A DNA stretch of 64,000 nucleotides from Chitinophagaceae bacterium (GCA_019638615.1 JAHBTL010000002.1:284226-348225), one strand, 5' to 3'. Counted from the first letter of the stretch, positions 7,097 to 17,237 are shown. Translations and numbers: made by a program. Notes: a model not told the origin generated them from the sequence alone.

Positions 7097-8760
7097 TGGA
7101 TTGTATGTTTCGCTTTTGCAATTTGTTGCCTGATGTATGCTTTCTCTCCCTCTGTAGCAACTTCCTTTGCCAAAGCCTTTTCGTAATAAGGAATACACTC
7201 CCTGTATTGTTTGCGCTCAAAATAATAATTGCCGGCCAATACATAAGTATGGTATAACTGCGGATTGCTATTCACCAGGCTGTCTACATTGATCTCCCCT
7301 CCTTCGGCAAGCGCTGCTTTGTAATGCCTGTACTTTTCAAAATCCCTGTATTGCGGCGACAACAAAAAAGTATCTGCCGGGATGGTTAAGCTGCTATCAA
7401 TTACTTCTGCGTTTGTCTGCATTCCATGCATTGAAAATATTTTCTTCAGGTCATAGGCAACAAATGCTCCCAGTTGCCAGGGCGACGACGATACCCATAC
7501 CAATAGCTTTTGAGGCTCAAAGATGATCGCATGATGCGCGATCAGCTGGTTCAATGCTTTTTCGTTCCCCAGCCCTATATCAGCATTGTTCAGTCCATTC
7601 CGGTCCCGCAAAATTTCGGCGGTTTTCTGAACCGTATTTTTCCCTTTTTTGTTCACAAGCTCCTGCAAACGCTTATAACGATACGGTGAAGCGCTCATGG
7701 CAAGCTGCTCCAGGTTGGATTCAGACCCCGCCAGGGCTCTGCTTTGAAAATGATTCGCACACAATATCCTGTCCGATCGGGGGTCATATATGTCCAGTGT
7801 ATCAGGCGTTTTTTCGATGATCACGGCTTTGTTATCCGCGGCGCTGCCTACCAAAAACGATTCCGATACAAACATGGTTCTTTTCCGGGCTATATCAGTG
7901 GCTTCCTGTATAGTAGAAGCGTATTGCAATATTTCCCTTGCCACCAGCGATACGGGAGTAGCAGAACCGGACGGGATGCTGCTTTTGGCAGCATTAATTG
8001 TAACGGTCACTCCCTTTTCATTCATACCCGATACCACCCCTATAAAACCGCCCCAGGTAACACTCATGAACTTATACCCGTTGGACGGATTTTCAAATAA
8101 CACAATTTTGTTTTTTGCAAAATCATCTCCCACATAAAAATCGAAATTCCTGCCTATGATCATCGTGCTGTCTTCCGAAGCCTGCCCCCAGGTGCCAAAT
8201 GAAGAGCAACCTACCAAAGCCATATTTTGCAGCGCATGCCCGATATCGTGAGCTGCATGATAATTAAGTATGCGCTGGTAGTTAGATCCGATATATGAAT
8301 ATTGATCTGATGCAGATAAGGAGATCCCATAAATCTCCTCTTTGTACTCTTCGATTATATTTTTATCGAGATGGCGGTTAAACCAGCCGATCACGTATTT
8401 CAGAAAATGCCGGTACGACCGGGAAGGGATCATTTTACTTATCTGGGCGTTAAAATAATCTTCCTGCGCCACTACCAGTTCCCTGCTGAGCTTACCGTTG
8501 ATTATTCCACGTTCATAAGGTGCTCCTTCCACGTACAGTTCATACAATCCTGATTTGCTTTTACGAAACCAGTTGTTGCCTATCGTATACAATCCATTGC
8601 CATCATCAGTACGCACTGCATTTGCAATGCTTGCAGCCGTTACATTGGGAACATCAATCCTGCTTACATATACCAGGTAAGCAAAACTACACAACAGTAG
8701 TATGACCAGTACACCGGTTATATACATCAGCCATTTTGCTATAACCCTTAGTTTACGCAT
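7093..8760 (-). CDS. C45-family Ntn hydrolase/acyltransferase, membrane-anchored, with C-terminal TPR
   Basis: 555 residues. An N-terminal membrane helix (about 10-32) is followed by a C45/penicillin acyltransferase-like domain. ALVGCSSFGTW holds the likely self-processing nucleophile Cys185, and IIGRNFDFYVGDD follows as in choloylglycine/AAT-type enzymes. The last ~90 residues (LYHTYVLAGNYYFERKQYRECIPYYEKAL) look like a TPR. Such enzymes form or hydrolyse amide and ester bonds of acyl chains. It overlaps the FAD gene by 8 bp and acpS by 4 bp, so it is firmly part of the operon. A role in attaching or releasing the acyl part of a pigment lipid at the periplasmic face is an inference. Confidence 0.8.
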   Translation of the reverse strand: MRKLRVIAKWLMYITGVLVILLLCSFAYLVYVSRIDVPNVTAASIANAVRTDDGNGLYTIGNNWFRKSKSGLYELYVEGAPYERGIINGKLSRELVVAQEDYFNAQISKMIPSRSYRHFLKYVIGWFNRHLDKNIIEEYKEEIYGISLSASDQYSYIGSNYQRILNYHAAHDIGHALQNMALVGCSSFGTWGQASEDSTMIIGRNFDFYVGDDFAKNKIVLFENPSNGYKFMSVTWGGFIGVVSGMNEKGVTVTINAAKSSIPSGSATPVSLVAREILQYASTIQEATDIARKRTMFVSESFLVGSAADNKAVIIEKTPDTLDIYDPRSDRILCANHFQSRALAGSESNLEQLAMSASPYRYKRLQELVNKKGKNTVQKTAEILRDRNGLNNADIGLGNEKALNQLIAHHAIIFEPQKLLVWVSSSPWQLGAFVAYDLKKIFSMHGMQTNAEVIDSSLTIPADTFLLSPQYRDFEKYRHYKAALAEGGEINVDSLVNSNPQLYHTYVLAGNYYFERKQYRECIPYYEKALAKEVATEGEKAYIRQQIAKAKHTIQ

Positions 8761-10270
8761 TTCTTATTTTTTCAATAATATCTTCATTGCCTAACATGGT
8801 AATACAGGTTAACAAACCGCTGATGGTAGAACCAAGCACTCCATGTATATTGATATTTTGTCCCGTAAGATAAAGGTTCGGGATTTTGGTACGAGGTGAA
8901 ATAAACGTTTTAAGCGGATCGCGGTAATCCTTTGCAATACCATACAGCGACCCATCGTAGTTCCCAATATAATCCCTGTACGAAAGCGGTGTAGAGGTAG
9001 TATACGATTGAATGCATTCCTTTAAACCCGGGAATTTTTTTTCAACCAGGTCCAGCATTATTTCCGCTTTGTATTTTTTGAAAGCCGCATAGGATCCCCC
9101 CCTGTCTTCTTCGGAGGAAACGGTATTAAAAGTATGCGCCCAGGGAGCCAGTTCTTCATACCGCATATACGCCAGTATGGTCATGGCATCCGCATATTCT
9201 TTTGTTTTAGACGATGGCGGAACAAACAAAGCGTATCCCAATGGCCAAGTCTCTTCCGTATACTCTGTCAGGTTCCATATTTCACCCTGCCTGTGATAAT
9301 AATAATTATGCCTGAAATAGCGGAAAGTACCGGGCTTTAAAACAATATGGATCATAAAAGAGGAGATGGTATGCCGCAAACTGCCCAGCCTGGTGCGGTA
9401 TGCCTTTCTTATCAGCTCTGTTTGAGTCATTTCCAATGTTTTGGACGGATGAATATTGGAGATGAAATTTTTCCCGTAATAGCCTCTCCCATCCTTCCCC
9501 TCAGCATACGCTACGGCTTCTCCTTCCACCTTCAGTTTTGTTATCTCGCAATGCCGTATCACTTCTCCACCCGCTTCCCGTATGTTCCTGGCAAGCAGTT
9601 TTCCTATCTGTGAACCGCCGTCCACGCATTTCCATGCGCTTTCAATATAACTGTTCAGTATAAGCGCATGTATGTAAAAAGGCGTTTCGTCAGGCACTCC
9701 CACATACAGGGCATTGTTACCGACCAATACCGCCTGCAATTTTTTATTATCCGTAAGCGATTCGATCAGGGCCCTTGTATCTGTTTGCAGCACTTCTGCT
9801 TTTTCTTCATACAATCCATTGGTGCGCAGATTGTACAGGGGAAATTTTTCGCATACGGCTCTTACGCACCGGCAATATTCACGCAAGGTTGCTTCTTCGT
9901 CCGGGAAATGCAGGAGCAACTGGTTTATAAAATTTTCATATCCCTGTGCCAGCCTGTATTCGTTGTTGTCGCCGCTTATAATAATCCTGTCAAAACCGTC
10001 TTCATCCATCCGCTGCAATTTCAGCTTATCCATTATACCCAGGTATGTAAACACCTGGTAAAGATTCTGCCCTTTCTCCAACCCGCCTATATAATGCACT
10101 CCCGAATCGAAAATGGTTTTTTCCCTGGTAAAGGTCTGAAGACTTCCGCCTATCTGCTTATTTTTTTCCAGCACGCATACATGCATCCCCTCCTTTGCCA
10201 GCAAACTGCCGCAAATCAGGCCACCTATGCCACTGCCAATGATCACTACGTCATACTGCTTCACCTGCAT
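8753..10270 (-). CDS. FAD-dependent oxidoreductase, phytoene desaturase/retinol saturase type
   Basis: 505 residues starting with a dinucleotide-binding motif DVVIIGSGIGGLICGSLLAK, then LEKNKQIGGSLQTF and DSGVHYIGG, as in CrtI-like and CrtISO/RetSat enzymes. The C-terminus has the second FAD contact (IPNLYLTGQNINIHGVLG). These enzymes oxidise, reduce or isomerise long conjugated chains, which suits a polyene-bearing pigment such as flexirubin. It overlaps the upstream fusion gene by 20 bp and the downstream C45 gene by 8 bp. The substrate is inferred from context; no carotenoid genes are nearby. Confidence 0.85.
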   Translation of the reverse strand: MQVKQYDVVIIGSGIGGLICGSLLAKEGMHVCVLEKNKQIGGSLQTFTREKTIFDSGVHYIGGLEKGQNLYQVFTYLGIMDKLKLQRMDEDGFDRIIISGDNNEYRLAQGYENFINQLLLHFPDEEATLREYCRCVRAVCEKFPLYNLRTNGLYEEKAEVLQTDTRALIESLTDNKKLQAVLVGNNALYVGVPDETPFYIHALILNSYIESAWKCVDGGSQIGKLLARNIREAGGEVIRHCEITKLKVEGEAVAYAEGKDGRGYYGKNFISNIHPSKTLEMTQTELIRKAYRTRLGSLRHTISSFMIHIVLKPGTFRYFRHNYYYHRQGEIWNLTEYTEETWPLGYALFVPPSSKTKEYADAMTILAYMRYEELAPWAHTFNTVSSEEDRGGSYAAFKKYKAEIMLDLVEKKFPGLKECIQSYTTSTPLSYRDYIGNYDGSLYGIAKDYRDPLKTFISPRTKIPNLYLTGQNINIHGVLGSTISGLLTCITMLGNEDIIEKIRNA

Positions 10271-13200
10271 GAATACTTTTTTTGCTTAACACAAAAATAA
10301 TATTTGAAGTAAACCTGGTATCATCTATTTCCCTGCACTCAAGCTGACATTCCTTCGCCAGGTTATGGATAGTGCTTCCGGACAGGAAGGACAACCCTTC
10401 GTTCGTGACCTTATTGAACCCGGTAAAACGGGTAGAGAAAAACTCCGTCATGCGCGTGCCTCTATGTCTTTCTTCCAAATCTTTATTCCCGTCACGTACA
10501 ATCAATATTCCTCCAGGGTTCAATGCATCCGCACATTGCTTTATTACCTGCACCTGCCTGTTTTCCGGCAGGTAATGCAACATGTCTGCCGCAATTACAG
10601 CATCGTATTTTTCAAAATGATAATTCAACACATCGGCATGCCTGAACCTGATGCCTTCATCCCTGCTGAAACAATGATTGGCAACAGTTATTTTTTCTTC
10701 ATCATAGTCTACGCCCGTAAAATCCCTGCCGGGCGACGCAAAATGCAGCATATAGCTCATGAACCCGTACCCGCAGCCAATATCCAGTATTTTTCCCCGT
10801 TCCGGGAGCAACTTATGAAAAGGCTCATAATTTTTCTCAAGCCTTACTTTCACCCGCATATACCACTCCAGCACCGGGCCTTTATAAATGTAATTGTAAA
10901 ACAGTTGTTCCTTATACCAAACTGGCTGCTGTAACAGCGCTCTTAAGCCATCGTACTCCGATCTGAAATAACTGCCTATCCGTTTAGCCCGCTCGGCATA
11001 CCCATTTCCGTAAGCATTGTCTCCGGGATGGATCCTGGGCAATATTTTTAATGTAATGCTTCCGTCTTTTACCAGCATATCGTGCTTGGTCATGGTATAA
11101 CCACTGCCATGAATGATGACAGGAAGAATATCCAGATTCAATTTTTCTGCAAGAAAAAAAGCGCCTTTATGAAAACGTTTCATATCGCCGCTGGCGGAAC
11201 GTGTTCCCTCAGGAAACAGAACGACAGAATAGCCCTGCTTTACTTTTTCTGCCAATAACGGCATACTGCTTTCCACACCGGCAGAAGCCGAATAATAATC
11301 CGCCATTTGCACCACCAGCCCCGATATGGGCGCACTCCGCACCCTGTCGTTGGTAAATAAAATAAGCCTGGGATGCAGCATCATCACTAAAAAATTATCC
11401 AGCCCTGACTGATGATTGCATATAATAATGGCAGGCTTTGAAAAATCTTCCCTTTGCGGATTGATGATCGTTTTTTTTACATTGCCCATGATATAAATAA
11501 GCGACCGGGAAAATTTTTGAATAACCACATGAAACAGATCCCTGCCTTTTTGTTTGCCGAATGGACGAAGCTTTACAAGAAAAATACCTATCACCACCAA
11601 TACCATACTGCCCAGTATGAACCACAGGTTGGCGAACATTGACTTCAGCCATCCGAAAAAAGTCCAGGGAAAAAGTTTTTTCTGTGTCCTGTTTTTGATA
11701 AGCATCGAAAAAAGGAAAGGTATGCACACCTGTGCAATCAATACCACGCAGGCAATACCTATGACCGAAATGGCCGCAATGGACCTGAGCGCGGGGTGTT
11801 TGGCAAATATCAGTACACCCAGCCCTGTTATAGTTGTAATAGCAGAAAGCAGTATGGAAGATTTGAACGAAGCAAGATTTTTCTTACCGGTTTTATATTC
11901 CTGCAGCAAGCCATCCATAATAAAAATACCGTAATCGTCTCCTAATCCAAAAATAAGGGTAGATACAATGATGTTAATGATATTGAACTTAATTCCTGCC
12001 AATGCCATAATCCCCAGTATCCATATCCAACTGATAAACATGGGCAGGAAAGCCATCAATGCCAGCTCTATTCTTCCATAAGTAATAAGCAATACGGCAA
12101 AAACAAAAAGGGAAGTAATTAAAGCGATGGTTGAAAAATCAACATTAATAAGATCAACCAGCTTTCTCGTAAGGTATTGGCGATCAATCACTGTAACGCC
12201 CGGCTTGTTCTCGAAATTTTGATAAATCGCCGGCTTATTTTCGGGTGATACTTTTAAAAGCGTAACAATGGAAGTGCTGTTGGCTTGTTCATTTACATAA
12301 TCATCTAAAAAAGCCTTTTGCAGCTCAGCCATTGCAGCAGTATCCGCAGGAGCATAGGCTTTGTTAAGCATCGAAGCAAAACGATCAAATGCCGTTTCAC
12401 TGTACCCCATTGCCATCCCTTCTTTCTTTAATACCCCCAACACCTCATTTTTCTTTTGAGGTGTCCAGTATGTCTGCCAGCGTTGTATCCGTTCTTTTTG
12501 AAGAGAATCGGAAAGCAGCAATACAGATACACCCGAATAGCGGTTTACCATTCCCTTTTCTCTTAATTTCTCTACCTGTTCAGCCAGCTTTTCGTTTTGC
12601 ACCAGCGCTTCTTCCAGGTTTTTACCTTCCGCTATCATATAAACCGATTGCAGCGCAGCCTCGTTGATCGCGTTTAGCCGCTTCTCTGCCTTTTGCAGCT
12701 TTTCGGGCATAAAACTCATATTGCTCATATCGGTTTCAAAGCCCACTTTACCTGCATAAAATGCCAGCACAATTGTTATAGCCGCAATACCCGCAATTAA
12801 ATATTTGTTATGATCGGGACGCAGTGACGCCAGCCTGTCCAGCCAGCTATGATGGCGTACAGACACAAGCGTCGTTTTTTCTTTACGGATAAAATGAGGG
12901 AGAAAAATAAGGGAGCTTAAAGAAGCGCCGATCAGGCTAAAGCCGGCAAACAGCCCCAGATCCTTCAGCATATCCGAAGCAGCGAAGTTCAAACAGAAGA
13001 AGCCGCCAATGGTAGTGATCCCACCCAATGTAAGCGGAAAAGCCAGGTCGGTAATTACTTTTTCAATACTAAGGGTATGCCGGTAATGGTTGAATACATG
13101 CAATGAATAATTGACAGCTATCCCCAAAATCACAGACCCCGTCCCCACCGCAATTACAGATATGCTTCCTTTTATGAAAAAAATCATTGCCAGCCCGAAC

Positions 13201-14120
13201 AAAGCACCAAACACCACAGGGATCATCACCAGCAATGGGGCCGACTTACGTCTGAAATACAGCGCTATAAATACTACCAGGAAAAGCACTGTAATACCCT
13301 GCGTAAATAAAGTATCCCTGCTCAATTGAGCCGCGTTCCCTGCTGATACCGCCGTGGCGCCAAAATAGGCTGCATCTATCCAGGGAAAGGAGATTGCTTT
13401 TTGAGCGATCAAACTGTCAAGTCCCTGTAAGAACAATTCATTTTTGCCGGTATTATCAGGCGGATAAGCAGGCGTAATAAAGAACAGCAGGGTTTTCTGA
13501 TCTTTCGTCACCACGCAGTTGTCGTACAGCTCAAAATTTTCGTCGTATTGCAACTGCTGCAGTTTCTTTAACGCTATAAACGAAATACCAACAGGATCGT
13601 TGGCTATTATATTTTTTAAAGCATAGCCGGCGGGAGAACTGAGCGTTTGCAGGTTGTGCCGTAATGTTTCTTTCAATGCAGTGCCGGCCGTCAGGCTGTC
13701 GATCCGTTCATAATCTTCTCCGGTAAGATAAGACGGCAGGTGATCCTGCACCATGTCCAGCATGGCGAGCGTCATATCATCATTTACCCGGTAGTTGATT
13801 TTTTTTATATAAGAAGACAGCGTTTGTTCAATACCGGCAGTCATATCATCGGCAAAGCTCACCAGGCTATCGGGGGCGGTAACAGCAGTATCTTTCAACG
13901 ATATCATCATCACCAGCTTATCCATGAACTTCGACTGGCGAAAAATTTCGTTCAGCTTTTCAACCTTTTCATCCTCCGGAAGTATTTTAGAGATATCTTC
14001 CTCAAACCTGAGGCGTGTGGTGAAAAAAGCGGCAGCTCCGAGGCATGCAAAAAAAATGACAAAAAGCAGTCCTCTTCTTTTCAAAAAAAAATGATATATG
14101 CCCGAAAAGAATTTTTCCAT
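10251..14120 (-). CDS. MMPL/RND-type exporter fused to acyltransferase and methyltransferase
   Basis: 1289 residues in three parts. Residues ~1-830 form a two-lobed MMPL exporter: a helix at ~13-34, five helices at ~260-410, then a second lobe starting ~435 with helices at ~660-815. Residues ~840-1085 are a PlsC-type acyltransferase with the NHQSGLD catalytic motif (~901) and FPEGTRS (~968). Residues ~1095-1280 are a class I SAM methyltransferase with ILDIGCGYG (~1111) and a DMLHYLPE segment. The fusion suggests that a lipid product is acylated, methylated and moved across the membrane by one protein. It lies 9 nt after the GT2-DUF2062 gene and overlaps the FAD gene. I see no frameshift joining the parts. 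Confidence 0.88.
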   Translation of the reverse strand: MEKFFSGIYHFFLKRRGLLFVIFFACLGAAAFFTTRLRFEEDISKILPEDEKVEKLNEIFRQSKFMDKLVMMISLKDTAVTAPDSLVSFADDMTAGIEQTLSSYIKKINYRVNDDMTLAMLDMVQDHLPSYLTGEDYERIDSLTAGTALKETLRHNLQTLSSPAGYALKNIIANDPVGISFIALKKLQQLQYDENFELYDNCVVTKDQKTLLFFITPAYPPDNTGKNELFLQGLDSLIAQKAISFPWIDAAYFGATAVSAGNAAQLSRDTLFTQGITVLFLVVFIALYFRRKSAPLLVMIPVVFGALFGLAMIFFIKGSISVIAVGTGSVILGIAVNYSLHVFNHYRHTLSIEKVITDLAFPLTLGGITTIGGFFCLNFAASDMLKDLGLFAGFSLIGASLSSLIFLPHFIRKEKTTLVSVRHHSWLDRLASLRPDHNKYLIAGIAAITIVLAFYAGKVGFETDMSNMSFMPEKLQKAEKRLNAINEAALQSVYMIAEGKNLEEALVQNEKLAEQVEKLREKGMVNRYSGVSVLLLSDSLQKERIQRWQTYWTPQKKNEVLGVLKKEGMAMGYSETAFDRFASMLNKAYAPADTAAMAELQKAFLDDYVNEQANSTSIVTLLKVSPENKPAIYQNFENKPGVTVIDRQYLTRKLVDLINVDFSTIALITSLFVFAVLLITYGRIELALMAFLPMFISWIWILGIMALAGIKFNIINIIVSTLIFGLGDDYGIFIMDGLLQEYKTGKKNLASFKSSILLSAITTITGLGVLIFAKHPALRSIAAISVIGIACVVLIAQVCIPFLFSMLIKNRTQKKLFPWTFFGWLKSMFANLWFILGSMVLVVIGIFLVKLRPFGKQKGRDLFHVVIQKFSRSLIYIMGNVKKTIINPQREDFSKPAIIICNHQSGLDNFLVMMLHPRLILFTNDRVRSAPISGLVVQMADYYSASAGVESSMPLLAEKVKQGYSVVLFPEGTRSASGDMKRFHKGAFFLAEKLNLDILPVIIHGSGYTMTKHDMLVKDGSITLKILPRIHPGDNAYGNGYAERAKRIGSYFRSEYDGLRALLQQPVWYKEQLFYNYIYKGPVLEWYMRVKVRLEKNYEPFHKLLPERGKILDIGCGYGFMSYMLHFASPGRDFTGVDYDEEKITVANHCFSRDEGIRFRHADVLNYHFEKYDAVIAADMLHYLPENRQVQVIKQCADALNPGGILIVRDGNKDLEERHRGTRMTEFFSTRFTGFNKVTNEGLSFLSGSTIHNLAKECQLECREIDDTRFTSNIIFVLSKKSIHAGEAV

Positions 14121-14129
14121 GCAACTGAA

Positions 14130-15326
14130 TTAAACCACGGTTTTTATGTTTTTCCGGAACAGCAACAGCAAAACCAGGGTCAGCAGCCCGCATATCAATC
14201 CCATCAGTATCGCCAGCGTAATACTTCCGTATATATACTGTTGAAAATTATTGCGGATATTTTCAAACGTAATATCCCGTGAGAACAGTAGATCACCGCC
14301 TCCGTTTTTCATCCAGATACTTCCTGTTTTATAGCTGCCGTATATAATGAGCGGCACCATGGGAGGTATGCTGATATTGGCAGCGATAATTACAATGGCT
14401 TTATTCAATCTGAAAATAAAAGAAAGAAAAATAGCCGTTACCAACTGGAACCCCCAAATGGGTACAATCCCCATAAACACGCCAAAACCAACAGATAATG
14501 CTTTGATATACGCCGGCTCATGCACGCTAAGCAGGTGTTCCCTGAAAAAGTAATTCCGCTTTTCTTTTTGAAACAGCGACCGTAAAAAGTTCCGGGGCTT
14601 GATATACAGCAATACAATCAATACCAGAATGGCATTCAATACACTTATGCGGACGAAATCTTTAAAGGGACGGAAATGGGATACTCTTTCGTCTTTAGGT
14701 GCATAATATACAGCTACGGGAACAGATAATATTTGAATATCCTTCCAGGCAGCCCTCACCAATACTTCAATTTCAAACTCATATTTGCGTGTAAAAAAGA
14801 TCATGTTTTTCAAAACCGCTACAGGATATAAACGATAACCCGATTGGGTATCGGGAACATCAATGCCGGTTTCGAGCCTGAACCAGAAAGTTGAAAACTT
14901 ATTACCAAAACTGCTTTTCCCGGGCACTGATTCCTGGTTCATGTTGCGGGCGCCTATGATAAGGGAGTCGGGATATTGTTGAATTTTTTCAAGGAACGCA
15001 GGAAAATCTTTCGCAAAATGCTGCCCGTCGGAATCAATGGTGATGGCATACCTGAATCCCATTGATACGGCTTTTTTAAACCCCGTACGCAATGCCCATC
15101 CCTTTCCTTTGTTCGGGGCGTATGTAATACAGGTAATAAAAGGAAAAGTGGCCGCAACTTTGCCTGTATCATCCGTCGATCCGTCGTTTACCACAATTAT
15201 ATCGCGGGTATAGCACGACACATCCGCAAGCACCTGTGCCAGGGTGGCCGCGTTATTATAGGTAGGAATAATAACACAGGCGCCCGAGCTTTTAAATAAG
15301 TCTTCCTGTATGCCTGTTCCACTCAT
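14130..15326 (-). CDS. Glycosyltransferase family 2 fused to DUF2062 membrane domain
   Basis: 398 residues. Residues ~15-240 are a GT2 domain: VIIPTYNNAATLAQVL, VVNDGSTDDT (donor site) and the DSDGQH metal motif at 98-103, as in polyprenyl-phosphate sugar transferases. A long helix at ~230-247 is followed by the DUF2062 domain (~265-390) with GFGVFMGIVPIWGFQ and further membrane helices. This fusion is often seen in Bacteroidota flexirubin-type loci. It is the first gene of the minus-strand operon, with a good -7 box (TATCTTTG, 15354-15361) 27 nt upstream of the start. Confidence 0.88.
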   Translation of the reverse strand: MSGTGIQEDLFKSSGACVIIPTYNNAATLAQVLADVSCYTRDIIVVNDGSTDDTGKVAATFPFITCITYAPNKGKGWALRTGFKKAVSMGFRYAITIDSDGQHFAKDFPAFLEKIQQYPDSLIIGARNMNQESVPGKSSFGNKFSTFWFRLETGIDVPDTQSGYRLYPVAVLKNMIFFTRKYEFEIEVLVRAAWKDIQILSVPVAVYYAPKDERVSHFRPFKDFVRISVLNAILVLIVLLYIKPRNFLRSLFQKEKRNYFFREHLLSVHEPAYIKALSVGFGVFMGIVPIWGFQLVTAIFLSFIFRLNKAIVIIAANISIPPMVPLIIYGSYKTGSIWMKNGGGDLLFSRDITFENIRNNFQQYIYGSITLAILMGLICGLLTLVLLLLFRKNIKTVV

Positions 15327-15353
15327 TAATAGCCGGAATTAAAAATTGACCGG

Positions 15354-15361
15354 CAAAGATA
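15354..15361 (-). promoter_or_regulatory. Probable -7 promoter box of the flexirubin-like operon
   Basis: The minus strand reads TATCTTTG, a full match to the Bacteroidota -7 consensus TAnnTTTG, 27 nt upstream of the GT2-DUF2062 start. I do not see a clear -33 TTG at the expected distance, so strength is uncertain. Confidence 0.55.
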
Positions 15362-15425
15362 CTATTTAATCATTACGGCTTCTTTAGGAAGATAGAGCTA
15401 AAGAGTTTCCTGAAAGCATCAGACC

Positions 15426-16985
15426 TTATCCTCTCTTCCAAACAAAACCTCCTGCAGTGTGGACATCTCCCCTTAATACGGCTGAAATGGTAGTAAAATG
15501 AACGCCGGTCGTTCTTGCTGCTTCTTTAATACTTGGAAAGTGCTGAATCATTTTTCCGTTCAGATCGAACTGGAGTACCTCTTTGATCAGTTTATGACCC
15601 AGGGGCCGTGGCGTTGCCGGTAGCACCAGCACAGCTTTACCATTACCCCTTCTCCATATAAATCCTCCTCCGGTTGCCTTATGCCCATTTACTGTGCTCG
15701 TAATAGCTCCCAAAGACACTCCTGTTGATCGGGCGGCTTCGGTCATGGAATGAAAAAAATTTTTCTTTTTACCTTTTAAGTCGTACTGGGTTACTTCTCT
15801 CACCTTCTCCCGGCTTACATTGCGCTTTATCCTTAATATCTCTTCCCGTGGGAGTTCAGGTGCATCCCCGTATCGCCATATATGTCCTTTTAGCAGCAGG
15901 TCGTCTCTTATGGCCATCGCATTAACCTGTTCTGTTTGCACTCCTATGGACCGGGCCGCATCCTTACTGCTGTGAAATGTTGCAATTTTTTTACCGGTAA
16001 GATCATACTGGCTGAGCATATACCCTTTGCGCAATAGAAGCGATTTTTTTTCTTTGTCCACATTTATTGATTCTGCTTCTCCTTTCCTCCAGATAAATCC
16101 ACCTGCAGTGAGAATTCGTCCACTAATCGCCTGGCTAATGGTTTTACGTTCTTTCCCCACTGCTTTTGCGGCCTGGGTAATATTAAAATACGTGTGTAAT
16201 TTTTTACCATTTACATCATACTGACTTACAGCAGCACCCTTGGCCGCCCTTATTGCTTTATGAATCCGTGTTACAGCAATCTGTTGCCTGGTCTTCCCCA
16301 CCCGCCAGATAAATCCACCTGCCGTAAGGGTGCCCTTTTGCCTTGTTGCAGAACTGATAGCTGTAATGCTTATATTTGTTGCTATTGCTGCCGCCGATAA
16401 ACTTTCATAGGTACAGATCAAACACCCTTCCATATTATACTTACCTACCGCCTTTATATTCACCTGCCTGCCTTTTTCGGTAAAGATCTTTTGATTCTCC
16501 ACGCTATGCCCAAAATGCAAGTCTTTTCGACCCGCCTTCATTATGAGTTGCTGAAGGCCTGTTAAATCTGTTTTGATTAAATTTCCGGGAGTTGTATTCA
16601 GTCCGTTTCCGTCTTTATAGGTGATGTACACTGACCGGTCCTGAAGATCAAACTTCTCTACGAAGCAACAATATACCACCCGTCCTACAGAAATCGAATG
16701 ACATACTTTGTCCACCTGGATCCTTGCCTGCAGGAGTATTTTATAATCCTTTTTGAATTCATTGAAACCACGCTGCATCTTCTGAGCCTGTATGCGCTCC
16801 TCGTAAACAATCACTCTGCCCAACGCATTCATTATTTCAAATTGCAGTCTTTTTATCCTGCCGTAATTAGACACCATACCATATCCCTCCAATCCGGGGA
16901 TATCTTTCCATTCTTCACCTGGTATATCAGCAAGTTCTTTATTTTTATAAGGAGGGATAGTATGCGAACGTTCTAGCTTCTTCAT
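15426..16985 (-). CDS. NUMOD4/NUMOD1-repeat DNA-binding protein with degenerate HNH core
   Basis: 519 residues from the ATG at 16985 (an ATG at 17015 adds 10; numbers below use that longer form). Residues 35-57 (EEWKDIPGLEGYGMVSNYGR) are a NUMOD4 motif, which marks homing-endonuclease relatives. Residues 108-148 follow the HNH layout (VGRVVYCCFVEKF ... YKDGNGLNTTPGNLIK), but the catalytic His before the DGN is Tyr, so DNA cutting is unlikely. Five NUMOD1-like units follow (about 187-241, 260-314, 331-386, 406-459, 477-529), each with QYDLNGK, an EAARTTGV helix and an AGGFIWRRG ending. It is probably a sequence-specific DNA-binding protein. It lies between the two pigment-like blocks. Confidence 0.8.
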   Translation of the reverse strand: MKKLERSHTIPPYKNKELADIPGEEWKDIPGLEGYGMVSNYGRIKRLQFEIMNALGRVIVYEERIQAQKMQRGFNEFKKDYKILLQARIQVDKVCHSISVGRVVYCCFVEKFDLQDRSVYITYKDGNGLNTTPGNLIKTDLTGLQQLIMKAGRKDLHFGHSVENQKIFTEKGRQVNIKAVGKYNMEGCLICTYESLSAAAIATNISITAISSATRQKGTLTAGGFIWRVGKTRQQIAVTRIHKAIRAAKGAAVSQYDVNGKKLHTYFNITQAAKAVGKERKTISQAISGRILTAGGFIWRKGEAESINVDKEKKSLLLRKGYMLSQYDLTGKKIATFHSSKDAARSIGVQTEQVNAMAIRDDLLLKGHIWRYGDAPELPREEILRIKRNVSREKVREVTQYDLKGKKKNFFHSMTEAARSTGVSLGAITSTVNGHKATGGGFIWRRGNGKAVLVLPATPRPLGHKLIKEVLQFDLNGKMIQHFPSIKEAARTTGVHFTTISAVLRGDVHTAGGFVWKRG

Positions 16986-17229
16986 CCGGCAAATGTGGTT
17001 AGTTGTTGAAAGCAAGTTAATAACAGTTCCTTATTCGGCAAAAGATACTGTTATCTGCCAACCTACCATTGCTATGGGGCTATAGGGCAGGGTAAACGCA
17101 TCCTCCTTCCGGTAGACAGCCCTGAAATTTTACAGAGGCCATGGGGTGTACTGAGCTATTGCAGGTATTCTTTTCCTTTTTCGAAACATTCTTTCCCTTT
17201 TATATAAAATACAAACATTTGCCTGTTAT

Positions 17230-17237
17230 TACTTTTG
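17230..17237 (+). promoter_or_regulatory. Probable -7 box for the methyltransferase gene
   Basis: TACTTTTG matches TAnnTTTG and sits 35 nt upstream of the start at 17273. No convincing -33 TTG is seen. Confidence 0.45.

Noticed and set aside
9668-10300. 210-codon plus-strand frame opposite the FAD oxidoreductase
   Set aside because: It lies wholly antisense to a gene with clear motifs, and its residues look like a reverse-frame translation (Phe/Cys/Gln-rich, no domain).
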